Below are positions 54,220 through 63,590 of a stretch of 64,000 bases of DNA, piece after piece. Position 1 is the stretch's first letter; every line of letters begins with the position of its first letter. Under the pieces are notes generated by a model that was not told the origin of the DNA, searched no databases, and saw only the letters and a list, made by a program, of their open reading frames with translations. The DNA is from Streptomyces triculaminicus (GTDB lineage: Bacteria > Actinomycetota > Actinomycetes > Streptomycetales > Streptomycetaceae), in assembly GCF_017349075.1 (NCBI RefSeq), contig NZ_JAFMOF010000007.1, positions 1 to 64,000 of the forward strand, written 5' to 3'. The position numbers and the translations under genes were made by a program.

Positions 54220-54573
54220 CCCTCACCGCGGCTACAGTCCTCGTCACAAGATCAGCGCCAGACCCCATCGATGTCCACCCGTGGACGGCCGACGAGTATC
54301 CGTCGTTTCTTAGCGAGCAACTCGTGCGAGGTGTCGGGCCCTGCAGGCCTTGGGGTAGAAGGACGTTGCGTTTCGCAGAAGGAGGCGTGATGTGCCCGCT
54401 GGCAGAGTTGAGGGGCCTTGAGTGAAGTTCATGACGTGGGTGCCTCCTCGAGCAACTGGGAAGCGAGGCAAGGTCAACAGGCCTGCATAGTGGCGACTTG
54501 CCTCACCTCAGCAAGAACATGGGGCCATCGTGTTCAATGAGTGTGAGCCAGGCGTAGCTCTGCATCAAGGAAT
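54220..54573. other. Intergenic before CRISPR array 3
   Basis: No supported gene. The last 30 bp are AT-richer and lead into the leader. Confidence 0.35.
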
Positions 54574-54607
54574 GGCAAAGCCATCACAACCCTGCAGGTC
54601 ACGAAGG
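54574..54607 (+). promoter_or_regulatory. CRISPR leader core, array 3
   Basis: GCAAAGCC, ACAAC and GCAGGTCACGAAGG directly precede the first repeat, as in arrays 1, 4 and 5. Confidence 0.7.
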
Positions 54608-55430
54608 GTGAGCTCCGCGCAGGCGGAGGTGAGCCGACGCCGAGTGGCACCAGCTCCTGGCTGCCGTCGTGAGCTCCGCGCAGGCGGAGGTGAGCCGGCT
54701 TCGGTCATTTGCCGACGGCGGGGGAGTGGGTGAGCTCCGCGCAGGCGGAGGTGAGCCGCGCCGGCCGATCCGGCCCCGGCCCAGATCCCGGTGAGCTCCG
54801 CGCAGGCGGAGGTGAGCCGTCGGCACGGACGCGGCTGGTGTTCTCGGGCAGGTGAGCTCCGCGCAGGCGGAGGTGAGCCGGCACAGAAACACGCCCGAGG
54901 TGACCACGAGTAGTGAGCTCCGCGCAGGCGGAGGTGAGCCGCGGGAGTACGGGGGGGCCGTAGGGCGTGCCGCGTGAGCTCCGCGCAGGCGGAGGTGAGC
55001 CGGACTCTCTTGCAGCGCTCCATCGCACGTTTCGGTGAGCTCCGCGCAGGCGGAGGTGAGCCGCCGCAGGCCGTGCCCAGATGGCCCTGACACCTGTGAG
55101 CTCCGCGCAGACGGAGGTGAGCCGCGCAGCTCGACCCAGGTGACGCTTCCTGACGTGTGAGCTCCGCGCAGGCGGAGGTGAGCCGGGTGACGAGGTCGTT
55201 GACGGTGTCGAGGACAGGTGAGCTCCGCGCAGGCGGAGGTGAGCCGGAGGCCGCCCTGCTACTGAGGGGCTGGGCAACGTGAGCTCCGCGCAGGCGGAGG
55301 TGAGCCGTGAACGAACAGCTCACCGTTCGGTGCGAACCTGTGAGCTCCGCGCAGGCAGAGGTGAGCCGGCCCTTCTGCTCGGCCGAGATCGGCACGGTGA
55401 CGTGAGCTCCGCGCAGGCAGAGGTGAGTCC
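54608..55430 (+). CRISPR. CRISPR array 3 (14 repeats, 13 spacers)
   Basis: Repeat variant with GCGCAGGCGG in place of GCGCGAGCGG. Spacing is 61 nt except for the last (62). Single changes occur in the copies at 55096, 55340 and 55402, and the final repeat ends AGGTGAGTCC, marking the old end. Confidence 0.97.
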
Positions 55431-56128
55431 CCGGATCCCTACATCGACTACCTGGAAGCCAGCTGGCAGGGCACGAAATGCGCAGTTGACGAAGACCCTT
55501 CTCGAAATGCTGCTGCCCGGCGTCGGACTGCCTGCCACTATCGCCCCGGGCAGCGTCGTCGAGGGCCGCGAGCTCGTAGAGGCGCGGCCCGGCTGCGCCC
55601 CGTAGTCACTCACCGTGCATACACCTTCGGGAGAGTTTCACTACGGGTTCCGCGCACCGGCCCGCACCTTTTGGCGCCTGCAAGCCGGGGCGCTCGGCTG
55701 GTAGCTCGACGTGCGCGCTGAATGTCCTACGCCGTGGCACCGGGCGCCGTCACCTGCGGTGGGGCCTGCTCGGCACGGCACGCTGGAAGACCGGACGGCT
55801 GCGCCCTCATCACCTGTTTCGCGCTCGTTCCTATCCAGCACGTCCAGGCTTCCGGACCAGGCGATGCGACGAGTGAGCGTTGCGACCGGTCGCAACGCTC
55901 TACGCGCGCGGGAAAGCCAGCATCAGAGGGCGGGAGGCTGCTCATCCGGTGTCGTGACCGGAACAGGCCAGGCATGCCCTACCCCATGGCTACTCAGGTC
56001 TTGCTGGCCGAGCGCTGCAAGGAGGACAAGCCCTGCGGCATTGCCCGCAGCCCACAGGGCGCTGAGGAATGTACCGAGCCTGTCCTGTCGGTGGGTCGAC
56101 GCTCGGTGGCGAGGCCCGGTCGCCGTCC
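55431..56128. other. Region without supported genes
   Basis: Several frames are open but inconsistent. It holds the long palindrome described next. On the plus strand, ALTKTLLEMLLPGVGLPATI-like codons end at 55605 and may be a gene tail. Confidence 0.35.
55875..55900. promoter_or_regulatory. Perfect 26-bp palindrome
   Basis: The half-site GAGCGTTGCGACC is followed directly by its exact reverse complement, 13+13 with no spacer. It is not inside a recognised gene. A dimeric regulator or cleavage site is the likeliest use. Confidence 0.6.
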
Positions 56129-56659
56129 TCATGCGCTGCGTCGCAGGTCGCCCGCCGCAACCCATGACCGGACGGCGTACAGATGCTCGGGCAGGATGCC
56201 GACGCGGTGCTCGGGTTGCATGAGGAGCGTCGGGTGGCCGGCGGCGGTGCGTGCTGCTGCCCAGCCATGGTCGAGGGCGGTGAAATCGTCGTCTATCCAG
56301 GCGAACGGGGCGCCGGCCGCATGAACAGCGACGTGATCCCTTTTCCACAGGTACCCATCGGGGTGGCTTGTCGTCAGGGGTAAGCGCGGCAGCGGCACAT
56401 GGGGCCAGACCGGCAACCCGAGGCGGGGACCGATCAAGCCGGACGCATCGGCACGCCAACTGCTACACCACACCGGCTCCAGGCCGGTGGCGTCGAGCAG
56501 TTCGAGAATCTGCGGCCCGTGATCGGGGTTGAGCCAGATTTTGACCGGCTCCGTGTACCCCTCGGGCGTGACGTTGTCGAGGCGGTGCGAGGCAGGGATG
56601 TGTCCCTGGCGGTCAGGGCCCGGGATGAGGACCCCGTCGATATCGAGGTACAGCAGCAT
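56129..56659 (-). CDS. HAD-like hydrolase
   Basis: 176 residues from ATG 56659. MLLYLDIDGVL is the DxD nucleophile motif of the haloacid dehalogenase superfamily, and FAWIDDDFTALD supplies the late acidic pair. No large cap. It is the last gene of the cluster and could dephosphorylate the product of the kinase-like gene. Confidence 0.7.
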   Translation of the reverse strand: MLLYLDIDGVLIPGPDRQGHIPASHRLDNVTPEGYTEPVKIWLNPDHGPQILELLDATGLEPVWCSSWRADASGLIGPRLGLPVWPHVPLPRLPLTTSHPDGYLWKRDHVAVHAAGAPFAWIDDDFTALDHGWAAARTAAGHPTLLMQPEHRVGILPEHLYAVRSWVAAGDLRRSA

Positions 56660-56682
56660 GGGCGGGTGATCCCTTCCGGTGA

Positions 56683-57261
56683 TCAACGACGCTTGAGCAA
56701 GGTCACTCGGTCGTGACGGTCGTCGGCACGGATGGTCATCAAGAGCAGTCCACCGGGTCGCAGGGTGGCGGCGGAGGCGATGAGCAGCGGCCGAGGGTCC
56801 GAGAAGCTGAACGCTCCGAAGATGGAGAGACAGGCGGTGACCGAGTGGGGTGGGAGATTCCGCAGATACTCGGCGGCATCCGCGCGGACGAAACTCAGCC
56901 GGTCGAGGTGGCCGTACAGGGCGCGTGCCCGGTCGATCTTGTGGGGGTCGTGGTCCACGCCGATGCCGACTGCTCCGGCGTGGACCACGAGGTGAGCGAG
57001 GTTGTGCCCGCTGCCGCAGCCCAGCTCGACGACCAGGGAGCCGCACAAGTCGCCGAGTAAGGCTGCGTCCGGGCCGATGCCGGGGGCTCGGGTGAGCTCG
57101 AGGCGTCGGGGTGGTTCTACGGTTTGAGCAGGGCGACGGCTTCGCCCACGTGACGCCTGATGGCGGTCATCCACTTGTCCTCGGCTCCCTTGGCCCAGCC
57201 GCGGTCGAGTTGCTCGGTGAACCACTCGGCAGCCCAGATGCGATGCCATCCGAGCGCCCAT
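56683..57261 (-). CDS. Class I SAM methyltransferase
   Basis: Motif I is VVELGCGSGHNLAHL, the acidic residue is GIGVDHDPHKIDRAR, and motif IV region is CLSIFGAFSFSDPRPLL. The last strand is TLRPGGLLLMTIRAD. The start is uncertain: ATG 57261 and GTG 57174 both lie inside the preceding gene on the same strand. It probably methylates the same metabolite modified by the cluster. Confidence 0.75.
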   Translation of the reverse strand: MGARMASHLGCRVVHRATRPRLGQGSRGQVDDRHQASRGRSRRPAQTVEPPRRLELTRAPGIGPDAALLGDLCGSLVVELGCGSGHNLAHLVVHAGAVGIGVDHDPHKIDRARALYGHLDRLSFVRADAAEYLRNLPPHSVTACLSIFGAFSFSDPRPLLIASAATLRPGGLLLMTIRADDRHDRVTLLKRR

Positions 57262-58010
57262 GAGGCGGCATCCAGCCCACCACGGACGTCCAGTGCTTCC
57301 CGGGCGCCGCCGGCTTCGACGTACCGTTCGAGTAGAGCGCTGGTGCGGTCAGGGTCCGGCGCGTCCAACGTGCCGTGCCAAGACGCAAGGTCGATCAGGC
57401 CAGGGCCGATGAAGGCGCGCGCGAGATCGAGAATGCGCAGCTCCCCAGCACCGATGTGGACGCTCGTGGGGTGGAACTCTGAGTGCACCAGGCCGAACGG
57501 CGGGAGCTGCGCACCCTGCGCCCTGGTCTCAGCGGCGCGGTACAGGGCGTCAGCGGCCCTGCGCAGCTCTTCGGCTGCTTCATGCCGCTCGAGGCGCTCA
57601 CAGAGGCGCGTGGGGAGGGTCGCGAGCGCTGCCTCGTCGAGCATGCGCAGCCCAGGGTCATTGCTGACTCGGTGGATCGCTGCTGCTGCCGTAGCACCGT
57701 CGAGGTCGTCGGCGTCCCGGACCGAGGCGCCGAGGTCTTCGATCAGCATTCCGAGCAGCGGCCCGCGGTGCTGCGCGGCGTACAAGGCGGGGACAGGAAG
57801 CCCAGCCGCAGCAGCCACACCGAGGGCGTAATCCTCGCCGTCGAACGGTTCCTCGGCATACTTGAACACCGCGGACGCACCGTCCGGGAAGGTCAGGCGC
57901 TCCACGCCGGATCGGGCCCATACCCGGATGGGCGTTCGAGTGTGTGAGGGTTCGAGGCCGGCGTCTGCCAGCAGGCGCGGCAGCAGGGCGGTGACGTCCG
58001 TGGTGTCCAC
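57117..58010 (-). CDS. APH-like phosphotransferase
   Basis: 297 residues. GLVHSEFHPTSVHIG and LRILDLARAFIGPGLIDLAS match the catalytic loop and DFG-like region of aminoglycoside/choline kinase-like enzymes. In the Brenner motif HxD is HSE, so catalysis may be changed. It lies 15 bp after the preceding gene and overlaps the methyltransferase. Confidence 0.7.
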   Translation of the reverse strand: MDTTDVTALLPRLLADAGLEPSHTRTPIRVWARSGVERLTFPDGASAVFKYAEEPFDGEDYALGVAAAAGLPVPALYAAQHRGPLLGMLIEDLGASVRDADDLDGATAAAAIHRVSNDPGLRMLDEAALATLPTRLCERLERHEAAEELRRAADALYRAAETRAQGAQLPPFGLVHSEFHPTSVHIGAGELRILDLARAFIGPGLIDLASWHGTLDAPDPDRTSALLERYVEAGGAREALDVRGGLDAASWALGWHRIWAAEWFTEQLDRGWAKGAEDKWMTAIRRHVGEAVALLKP

Positions 58011-58025
58011 TGTCGTTCTCCCGTG

Positions 58026-58769
58026 TCAGCTCGTCGTGCCGCAGGCGTACACGGCGGTCAGCCACTCGGAGCGGAAGGCTCGCAGGTCCTCGCGAAATCG
58101 GTCGATGGACGCGCCGTAGGGGAGGCAGGCGCCGCCGGACTGGTCGGGCACGGATTGGCAGCCGTGCACCAGCCGGCCGCCGAGCGCAGCGTGCGCCTTG
58201 ATGGACTCCACGCGCCGCGACTCGTTGAACCATGTGGAGTGGTACACCTCGTCGAGCATTCCGCCCGTTTCCTCGTCGAGGTCGAAGACGACCGAGGTCG
58301 CGGCGGGGAAGAACCAGCACGGTCCGACGTTGCTGATCGTGCCGTCGAGCTCGACCTTGTTGAGGGCCATGAGCGTGGCAGCCTCACGGAGCATCCGAAG
58401 CTCAGCGGAGCCGATCTGTTCGAGGCCGGCGACGGGCAGCAGTTCGTCACGGAAGAGGTAGGCGTAGACCTCCCATGCCGTGGTGAGAACCTTTGCCGGG
58501 TCGGTCGTGGTGCGCCCGTTGGCGCGGATGAAGTCGAGGGCATTCTGCTCGAGCGCTGCCTCGGCTGTCTCCTTGACGCTGAGGAGGCCAGCGCGGACGT
58601 GCTCCCAGTCACACACGAGCCACGACGCGGAGTCGAAGCGGAAGAAGTACTTCGCGGGGTCGATCGTGATTTCCGTGCCGTGGAGCTCGATGCCGGGCAG
58701 ACGGGCCCAGCGCGGGTCGAATGCTTCGGGCAGTTTGACGCTGATGGGGGGCGGGGCGGTGACGGTCAT
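58026..58769 (-). CDS. Hypothetical cluster protein
   Basis: 247 residues from ATG 58769 with AAGGAGG upstream. SVKLPEAFDPRWARLPGIEL, FRFDSASWLVCDWEHVRAGL, ICWFFPAATSVVFDLDEETG-like segments. No known domain and no signal. Its fixed place between the XRE regulator and the kinase-like gene suggests a step in the same pathway. Confidence 0.65.
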   Translation of the reverse strand: MTVTAPPPISVKLPEAFDPRWARLPGIELHGTEITIDPAKYFFRFDSASWLVCDWEHVRAGLLSVKETAEAALEQNALDFIRANGRTTTDPAKVLTTAWEVYAYLFRDELLPVAGLEQIGSAELRMLREAATLMALNKVELDGTISNVGPCWFFPAATSVVFDLDEETGGMLDEVYHSTWFNESRRVESIKAHAALGGRLVHGCQSVPDQSGGACLPYGASIDRFREDLRAFRSEWLTAVYACGTTS

Positions 58770-58918
58770 GACGCAGCCTCCTTGCCGGTGTTCGGTGCGC
58801 TGCTTCGTAGCAGCACAACGGACCGTAAAGGCGCGCCCAAGGGCGAGTAAGGGACAGCCCGGCACAGTTTCCGCAACTCAGGCCGTGTAGGTATGCCGTA
58901 TTGGCCTACTGACGCTGG

Positions 58919-60145
58919 TCAGACCCGCGCACCAAGGTGATCGGCAAGAAGACCAAGTTCGGGCATGCGGCGTCGTCCGCGCCGGTCGAGCAGCTCAGCC
59001 ACCACGTCGCGGCCGAGGGGATGGTAGGTCATCCATTCCGGTGCCAATGTGCGCACCTGCATCAGGGTGGCAACTGCTTCGGCGTCCCTCCTGGCCTGCT
59101 GCTGAACGTATGCGACGTTCAGCAGGTAGCGGGCGCGCCATGTCGCGGGCACCCGTCCGTCTTCCGGCACCTCGTCGACCAGGCGCAGTGCCTCGTCGAG
59201 ATCGCCGTACTCGACCGCGTCACTCACTGCGGACATGGCCACGACGCTCGGCCCGAACACGGCTTGCCTGTCGGCGTGGTCTACCTGATACCGGGCAGCG
59301 GCAGCCCGCGCTACCCCGTGCAGGTCACGGCAGGACGCGGCACGGTCGTTACGAGATGCAGCGGCCGAGGCGTTGATGAGCAGTGCCCCGAACACGGCAA
59401 CATGCAGCGCATCTGCGCGTGAGAGGGACGGCTCGAAGTGCTGCGCAGCGCGAACCGCGAATACCTCAGCCTCATCGTACCGGCCTTGTCGACACAGAAT
59501 CCAGGTAGCGAAGTTCGCCGCACACGCTTGCTGTAATTCGCTGCCCGATGCCTCGGCGGCGGCGACCGCGCGTTCGACGGCGATGAACGCCAGATCCTCC
59601 TTGCCAAGTGCGATGGCAACACCCGCAGCAATCTCGCAGGCGGTCGCCATGGACTCGTTCAACACCACTTTGCCAGCGTCGGCAGAGTCGCGTACCGCAT
59701 GCCGTAACTCGGCAATCAGGTCAGGCAGGCTAGCGACCACTGCCGAGTAGCTGCCCGCCTGATACAGCCCCCACGCCTCTTCAATTGACGCGCTCAGAGC
59801 CCCACGGGCCAGCGCACCGACATCTGCGTCCCCATGGGCGGCAAAGCCTGTCAGCGCGTCCGAGGGAGTGAGCACGCGGCGTAGGTCGAGCATCCCCTTG
59901 CCAGCCGGGGACGGGCTCGACGTGGTGAGCACGTCCGGTTGCGCCATGAGCGTGGGGAGACCGACATCGAGCGCCTTAGCCAATCGTGCCAGAGTCGCAA
60001 GCCGTGCGGTCGAACGCACCCCCTGCTCCAGCCGGCGCACTACGTCCACACCGACCCCTGCACGCGACGCCAGGTCTTCTTGGGTCAGGCCGCGCCGGGC
60101 ACGCAGGCGCGCGAGCTGCTCGCCGATCGGGGAGGGCAGGCCCAC
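58919..60145 (-). CDS. XRE regulator with helical repeat domain
   Basis: 408 residues. The N-terminal HTH is LARLRARRGLTQEDLASRAG (about 10-30) followed by DVVRRLEQG. Residues about 100-408 form TPR-like helical pairs (EEAWGLYQAGSYSAVVASLP; IAVERAVAAAEASGSELQQA). Such regulators bind peptides or metabolites and control adjacent clusters. Confidence 0.85.
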   Translation of the reverse strand: MGLPSPIGEQLARLRARRGLTQEDLASRAGVGVDVVRRLEQGVRSTARLATLARLAKALDVGLPTLMAQPDVLTTSSPSPAGKGMLDLRRVLTPSDALTGFAAHGDADVGALARGALSASIEEAWGLYQAGSYSAVVASLPDLIAELRHAVRDSADAGKVVLNESMATACEIAAGVAIALGKEDLAFIAVERAVAAAEASGSELQQACAANFATWILCRQGRYDEAEVFAVRAAQHFEPSLSRADALHVAVFGALLINASAAASRNDRAASCRDLHGVARAAAARYQVDHADRQAVFGPSVVAMSAVSDAVEYGDLDEALRLVDEVPEDGRVPATWRARYLLNVAYVQQQARRDAEAVATLMQVRTLAPEWMTYHPLGRDVVAELLDRRGRRRMPELGLLADHLGARV

Positions 60146-60185
60146 CGTGTGCCTCCTGTCTCCGGCGCGTCACCGGGGCGGTTGG

Positions 60186-60635
60186 TCACCAGCCGTGCAG
60201 AGACAGCGTCTTGCCCGCCCGGATCTCGGTCAACACGTTCGCCACATATGGGATCGTCTTGTCGGGAAGGTCTGCCAGGTCGACCCAGTGCAGGCCGGCG
60301 CAGAGCTCAGGCTCGCGGTTCACCGGTTCGCCTTCCCAGGCGTCCGCTTCGAAAAAGAAGCCGAGTCGCGCACCCCACTCTTCGCCGTAATGGTGCGCAA
60401 CATGTACGAACTTCAACGAGTCAGGGTCGACCTGAACCCCGACTTCCTCAGACAGTTCCCGCGCCGCACCCACAGTGAGGGACTCACCAGCTTCCAGCCG
60501 CCCGCCGGGGATACCGAGCAGCCCATCGGAGAACCCCGTGTTCGCTCGCTTGGAGAACAACACCCATCCATCGGCGCGGCGCAGCATCACGCAGACGTCG
60601 ACAACGGCGGTGTAGCGGTCCGGATGCTGCCCCAC
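60186..60635 (-). CDS. NUDIX hydrolase
   Basis: 149 residues. The NUDIX box is GGRLEAGESLTVGAARELSE then EVGV, complete with REx(2)EE for metal binding. It hydrolyses nucleoside diphosphate derivatives. First gene of the minus-strand cluster. Confidence 0.9.
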   Translation of the reverse strand: MGQHPDRYTAVVDVCVMLRRADGWVLFSKRANTGFSDGLLGIPGGRLEAGESLTVGAARELSEEVGVQVDPDSLKFVHVAHHYGEEWGARLGFFFEADAWEGEPVNREPELCAGLHWVDLADLPDKTIPYVANVLTEIRAGKTLSLHGW

Positions 60636-60892
60636 GATCTACTCCTCGCGACGGAATCCTGTTCCGTCAGCGTAGACGCGTCAACGGTGATCACCTACAG
60701 GCTCTGCGCCTGTTTAACGTGCATCACCTCGGCAGCCCGTGCCACCGGTCTGGCACTGAAAGCTGGGCTGCTCTTCCGTGTCCCGAGGACACACCCAGGG
60801 CACAAGAACCAGGAAGCCCCCGGAAACGGCGGCAACTACCGAGGGTAGTTTTCGCGCGTCAGCTGGGGCTTCCTTGGGGCAACGCAGGTCAG
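60636..60892. other. Intergenic, nothing supported
   Basis: Contains the promoter area of the NUDIX gene; no gene recognised. Confidence 0.35.
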
Positions 60893-61230
60893 ACGATCAC
60901 TCGAGCGGTTCGTCGAATACCAGTAGTTCTTCGACGGGCGGCGACCGACCGGTCCCGGGCGGGCACCAGCGTTCCGCCCACGACGAGCCCGTCATTACCG
61001 CCCGGCCCGCATTTGGCGGGCGCGAGGGTCAGCAGCGGGCCGTGCCGCTTGATGATCTAGCCGACCGTCGCCGTGAAGATCCCGGACAGCGGGGCCAGCT
61101 GCGACATGGACAGCTTCGTGCGGCAGTACATCGCCACCAACAGCACCCGGTCCTCCAAGGATAGCGACCACGGACGGCCTGGCCAGCCGGGATCCAGGGC
61201 CTGCCCACCAGCCCGGTGGACGGCCCTAAC
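60893..61230 (-). pseudogene. IS5-type transposase remnant
   Basis: The minus frame reads SLEDRVLLVAMYCRTKLSMS, QLAPLSGIFTATV, a TAG, IIKRHGPLLTL and GGTLVPARDRSVAA, then SKNYWYSTN in another frame. This is the N-terminal half of IS5 transposases of the DGTLVPTRD type. The left end of array 4 lies directly next to it. Confidence 0.7.
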
Positions 61231-61254
61231 CAGCTTCTTTGGTGGGGACCAAGT

Positions 61255-61589
61255 CGGCTTACCTCCGCCTGCACGGCGCTCACCATCACGAACGACGTCG
61301 CGCCCGCGGGCCCGATCGGCTCACCTCCGCCTGCGCAGAGCTCACTGCGAGGGCATCACCGGCCGCCGCCTGGCACCCGGCTCACCTCCGCCTGAGCGGA
61401 GCTCACCCATACCCACAGTCACCGTAAGCGGACGGTTCCGGCTCACCTCCGCCTGCGCGGAGCTCACACGGTCGCCCATTCAGTGCAGCTGATCACGCTC
61501 GGCTCGCCTCCGCCTGCGCGGAGCTCACTCCTCGGCGATGTCGCGGGCGGTCGCGGCGGCCGGCTCACCTCCGCTCGCGCGGAGCTCAC
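61255..61589 (-). CRISPR. CRISPR array 4 (6 repeats, minus strand)
   Basis: Read on the minus strand, the leader is at 61590-61625. The first repeat (61561-61589) is of array 1/5 type (GCGCGAGCGG); the other five carry array 3 type (CAGGCGG), with more mutations towards the old end (61255-61283). Spacers are 32 or 33 nt. Confidence 0.93.
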
Positions 61590-61933
61590 CTTCGCGACCT
61601 GCGGTGTTGTAGCGGCTTTGCTGTTTATTGACGCAGCGCTCTGAGCGGAACAAATCCCTATTGAACAGGGCGACTGGCTGTTCGGCGAGGGCGGCCGGAT
61701 GAAAAGCGTCAGTCGGTATGCGGAGGCTCACGAATCGACGATGTCGCTGCGGCTGACCACCTCGGCGAGGGCAGTGATGGTGGCGAGGGCGACGCGTTCG
61801 GCGCCAACCAAGCCGCAGTCGAGGACTTGGAGCTCAGTCCTCCTGGAGAGAAGACCGTCGTGTTCAATGGGCTGTATCGAGCGTCCCTAGTCAAGAAAAA
61901 GCAAAGCCGCTACAACACCGCAGGTCGCGAAGG
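61590..61933. promoter_or_regulatory. Divergent CRISPR leaders, arrays 4 and 5
   Basis: About 344 bp between two outward-facing arrays. Both edges carry an identical core (GCAAAGCCGCTACAACACCG followed by CAGGTCGCGAAG): minus strand at 61590-61625 and plus strand at 61901-61933. The middle has no convincing gene; a minus-strand string (GLVGAERVALATITALAEVV) is the best candidate. Confidence 0.7.
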
Positions 61934-62985
61934 GTGAGCTCCGCGCGAGCGGAGGTGAGCCGAGCGCGGCGGCGCGCTCCAGCACGTCCTTCTGGTGAGC
62001 TCCGCGCGAGCGGAGGTGAGCCGCGGCCGAGGGCACCGTCGTAGCGACGCCCGAGGTGAGCTCCGCGCGAGCGGAGGTGAGCCGACACGGCTCGGCAGGA
62101 ACGGCTCTGGCGCGAGGTGAGCTCCGCGCGAGCGGAGGTGAGCCGCGGCGGCGGACGTCGCCGCGCCCGCCTCAGCCGTGAGCTCCGCGCGAGCGGAGGT
62201 GAGCCGCGCCTTCTACGCCTCTACCAGCAGCGACCTGCGTGAGCTCCGCGCGAGCGGAGGTGAGCCGCCACTTGGTGCGGGGCCGGCACACCACTTCCTG
62301 TGAGCTCCGCGCGAGCGGAGGTGAGCCGGCGAACAGAGTCCCGTCGTAGGCTGTCTGGATGTGAGCTCCGCGCGAGCGGAGGTGAGCCGGAACCCTCGTG
62401 ACCGACACCGCCGAGATCCGCGTGAGCTCCGCGCGAGCGGAGGTGAGCCGATGACGATAGGCGCTCCCCTCGTCCGAGCGGGGTGAGCTCCGCGCGAGCG
62501 GAGGTGAGCCGTTCAGGAGGGTCTTCGCGGCGTCCTTGATGACGTGAGCTCCGCGCGAGCGGAGGTGAGCCGTGCCCGGTGACGAAGAGGTGAGAGAGGG
62601 GTTGGTGAGCTCCGCGCGAGCGGAGGTGAGCCGGTCGGTGCTCCAGGGTCCGGTCCGGCGGTAGCGTGAGCTCCGCGCGAGCGGAGGTGAGCCGTCGCCC
62701 GGTGGGCCGCCGGAGTCAGCCCCACCGTGAGCTCCGCGCGAGCGGAGGTGAGCCGCATGGCGGCTTCAGCTTCTCCGACGACATCCGGTGAGCTCCGCGC
62801 GAGCGGAGGTGAGCCGCACCCTCAGTGCGTGGATGGCCGCCCCGTCCAGTGAGCTCCGCGCAAGCGGAGGTGAGCCGTCCTGCGGCAGCATCGCCAGGCG
62901 CGCCCAGGCGTGAGCTCCGCGCGAGCGGAGGTGAGCCGCCACCGCTCGCCCTACCCGTGAACTCCACACAAGCGGCAGTAGGCCA
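61934..62985 (+). CRISPR. CRISPR array 5 (17 repeats plus degenerate end)
   Basis: Repeats as in array 1 at exact 61-nt spacing, 16 full spacers of 32 nt. The copy at 62849 has one change (GCGCAAGCGG). A decayed repeat begins at 62957 (GTGAACTCCACACAAGCGG) after a shortened 18-nt spacer, marking the old end. Confidence 0.97.
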
Positions 62986-63045
62986 AGGACGTAGGACCCC
63001 CAATTCTCCGCAGCCCTTATGTGCTACCGCTAACTCTGCAGGCTT

Positions 63046-63402
63046 TCAGGGTCTGAGCCGCTGTTCCTGGGGGTCGTAGCACACAAGCCTCATCGATGAA
63101 GCGACGTGCGCAGCATAGGCCGATGCTTCGTCGGCCATGCTATACCGCACCGGGAAGTAGATCAGCGGGCCACGAGCCTCGCTGATCAACGGCTCGGTGC
63201 TCCACGGCGAGGCGTCGTCTTCATCTTCTGTGAGATCAGGCCACCGGCTCAGCAAAGCGGCAACGTACCCGGCTATGCGTGCGGTTGGCGGGTGCTTGGT
63301 GCCGAGGCCGATGTAGTGCTCGTACAGGTCACGGAAATTCCGGCCCGCAGTGGCGTCATCCGCCGGGTGTTCCCCCTCCCAGACCGCAATGTCGTAGCTC
63401 AT
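63046..63402 (-). CDS. Hypothetical protein
   Basis: 118 residues: SYDIAVWEGEHPADDATAGR, FRDLYEHYIGLGTKHPP, and a beta-rich end. A conserved small Streptomyces type with no known function. Intact. Confidence 0.6.
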   Translation of the reverse strand: MSYDIAVWEGEHPADDATAGRNFRDLYEHYIGLGTKHPPTARIAGYVAALLSRWPDLTEDEDDASPWSTEPLISEARGPLIYFPVRYSMADEASAYAAHVASSMRLVCYDPQEQRLRP

Positions 63403-63590
63403 GGCCGCAGCCTGTCACGCGCAACTGACACTCATGTCCCGCGCAGGGCATGGGGCTCACCAGAAGCTCACAGCTGCAGACCCGTGATGCTCCCTTCGCA
63501 GTATCGGCCCGGTCCCCGGCAGCTACCCCAAAGAAGAACATTCCCCGCAGGGCCGTGCCACAAGGTTCTGTGTATGTCCGCGCGCTGTGG
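63403..63590. other. Intergenic, nothing supported
   Basis: No gene; lies between the small hypothetical gene and dnaB. Confidence 0.35.

Noticed and set aside
36477..56128. Possible cas genes near the arrays
   Set aside because: Checked every plausible protein here for Cas1, Cas2, Cas3 and Cascade motifs; none is present.
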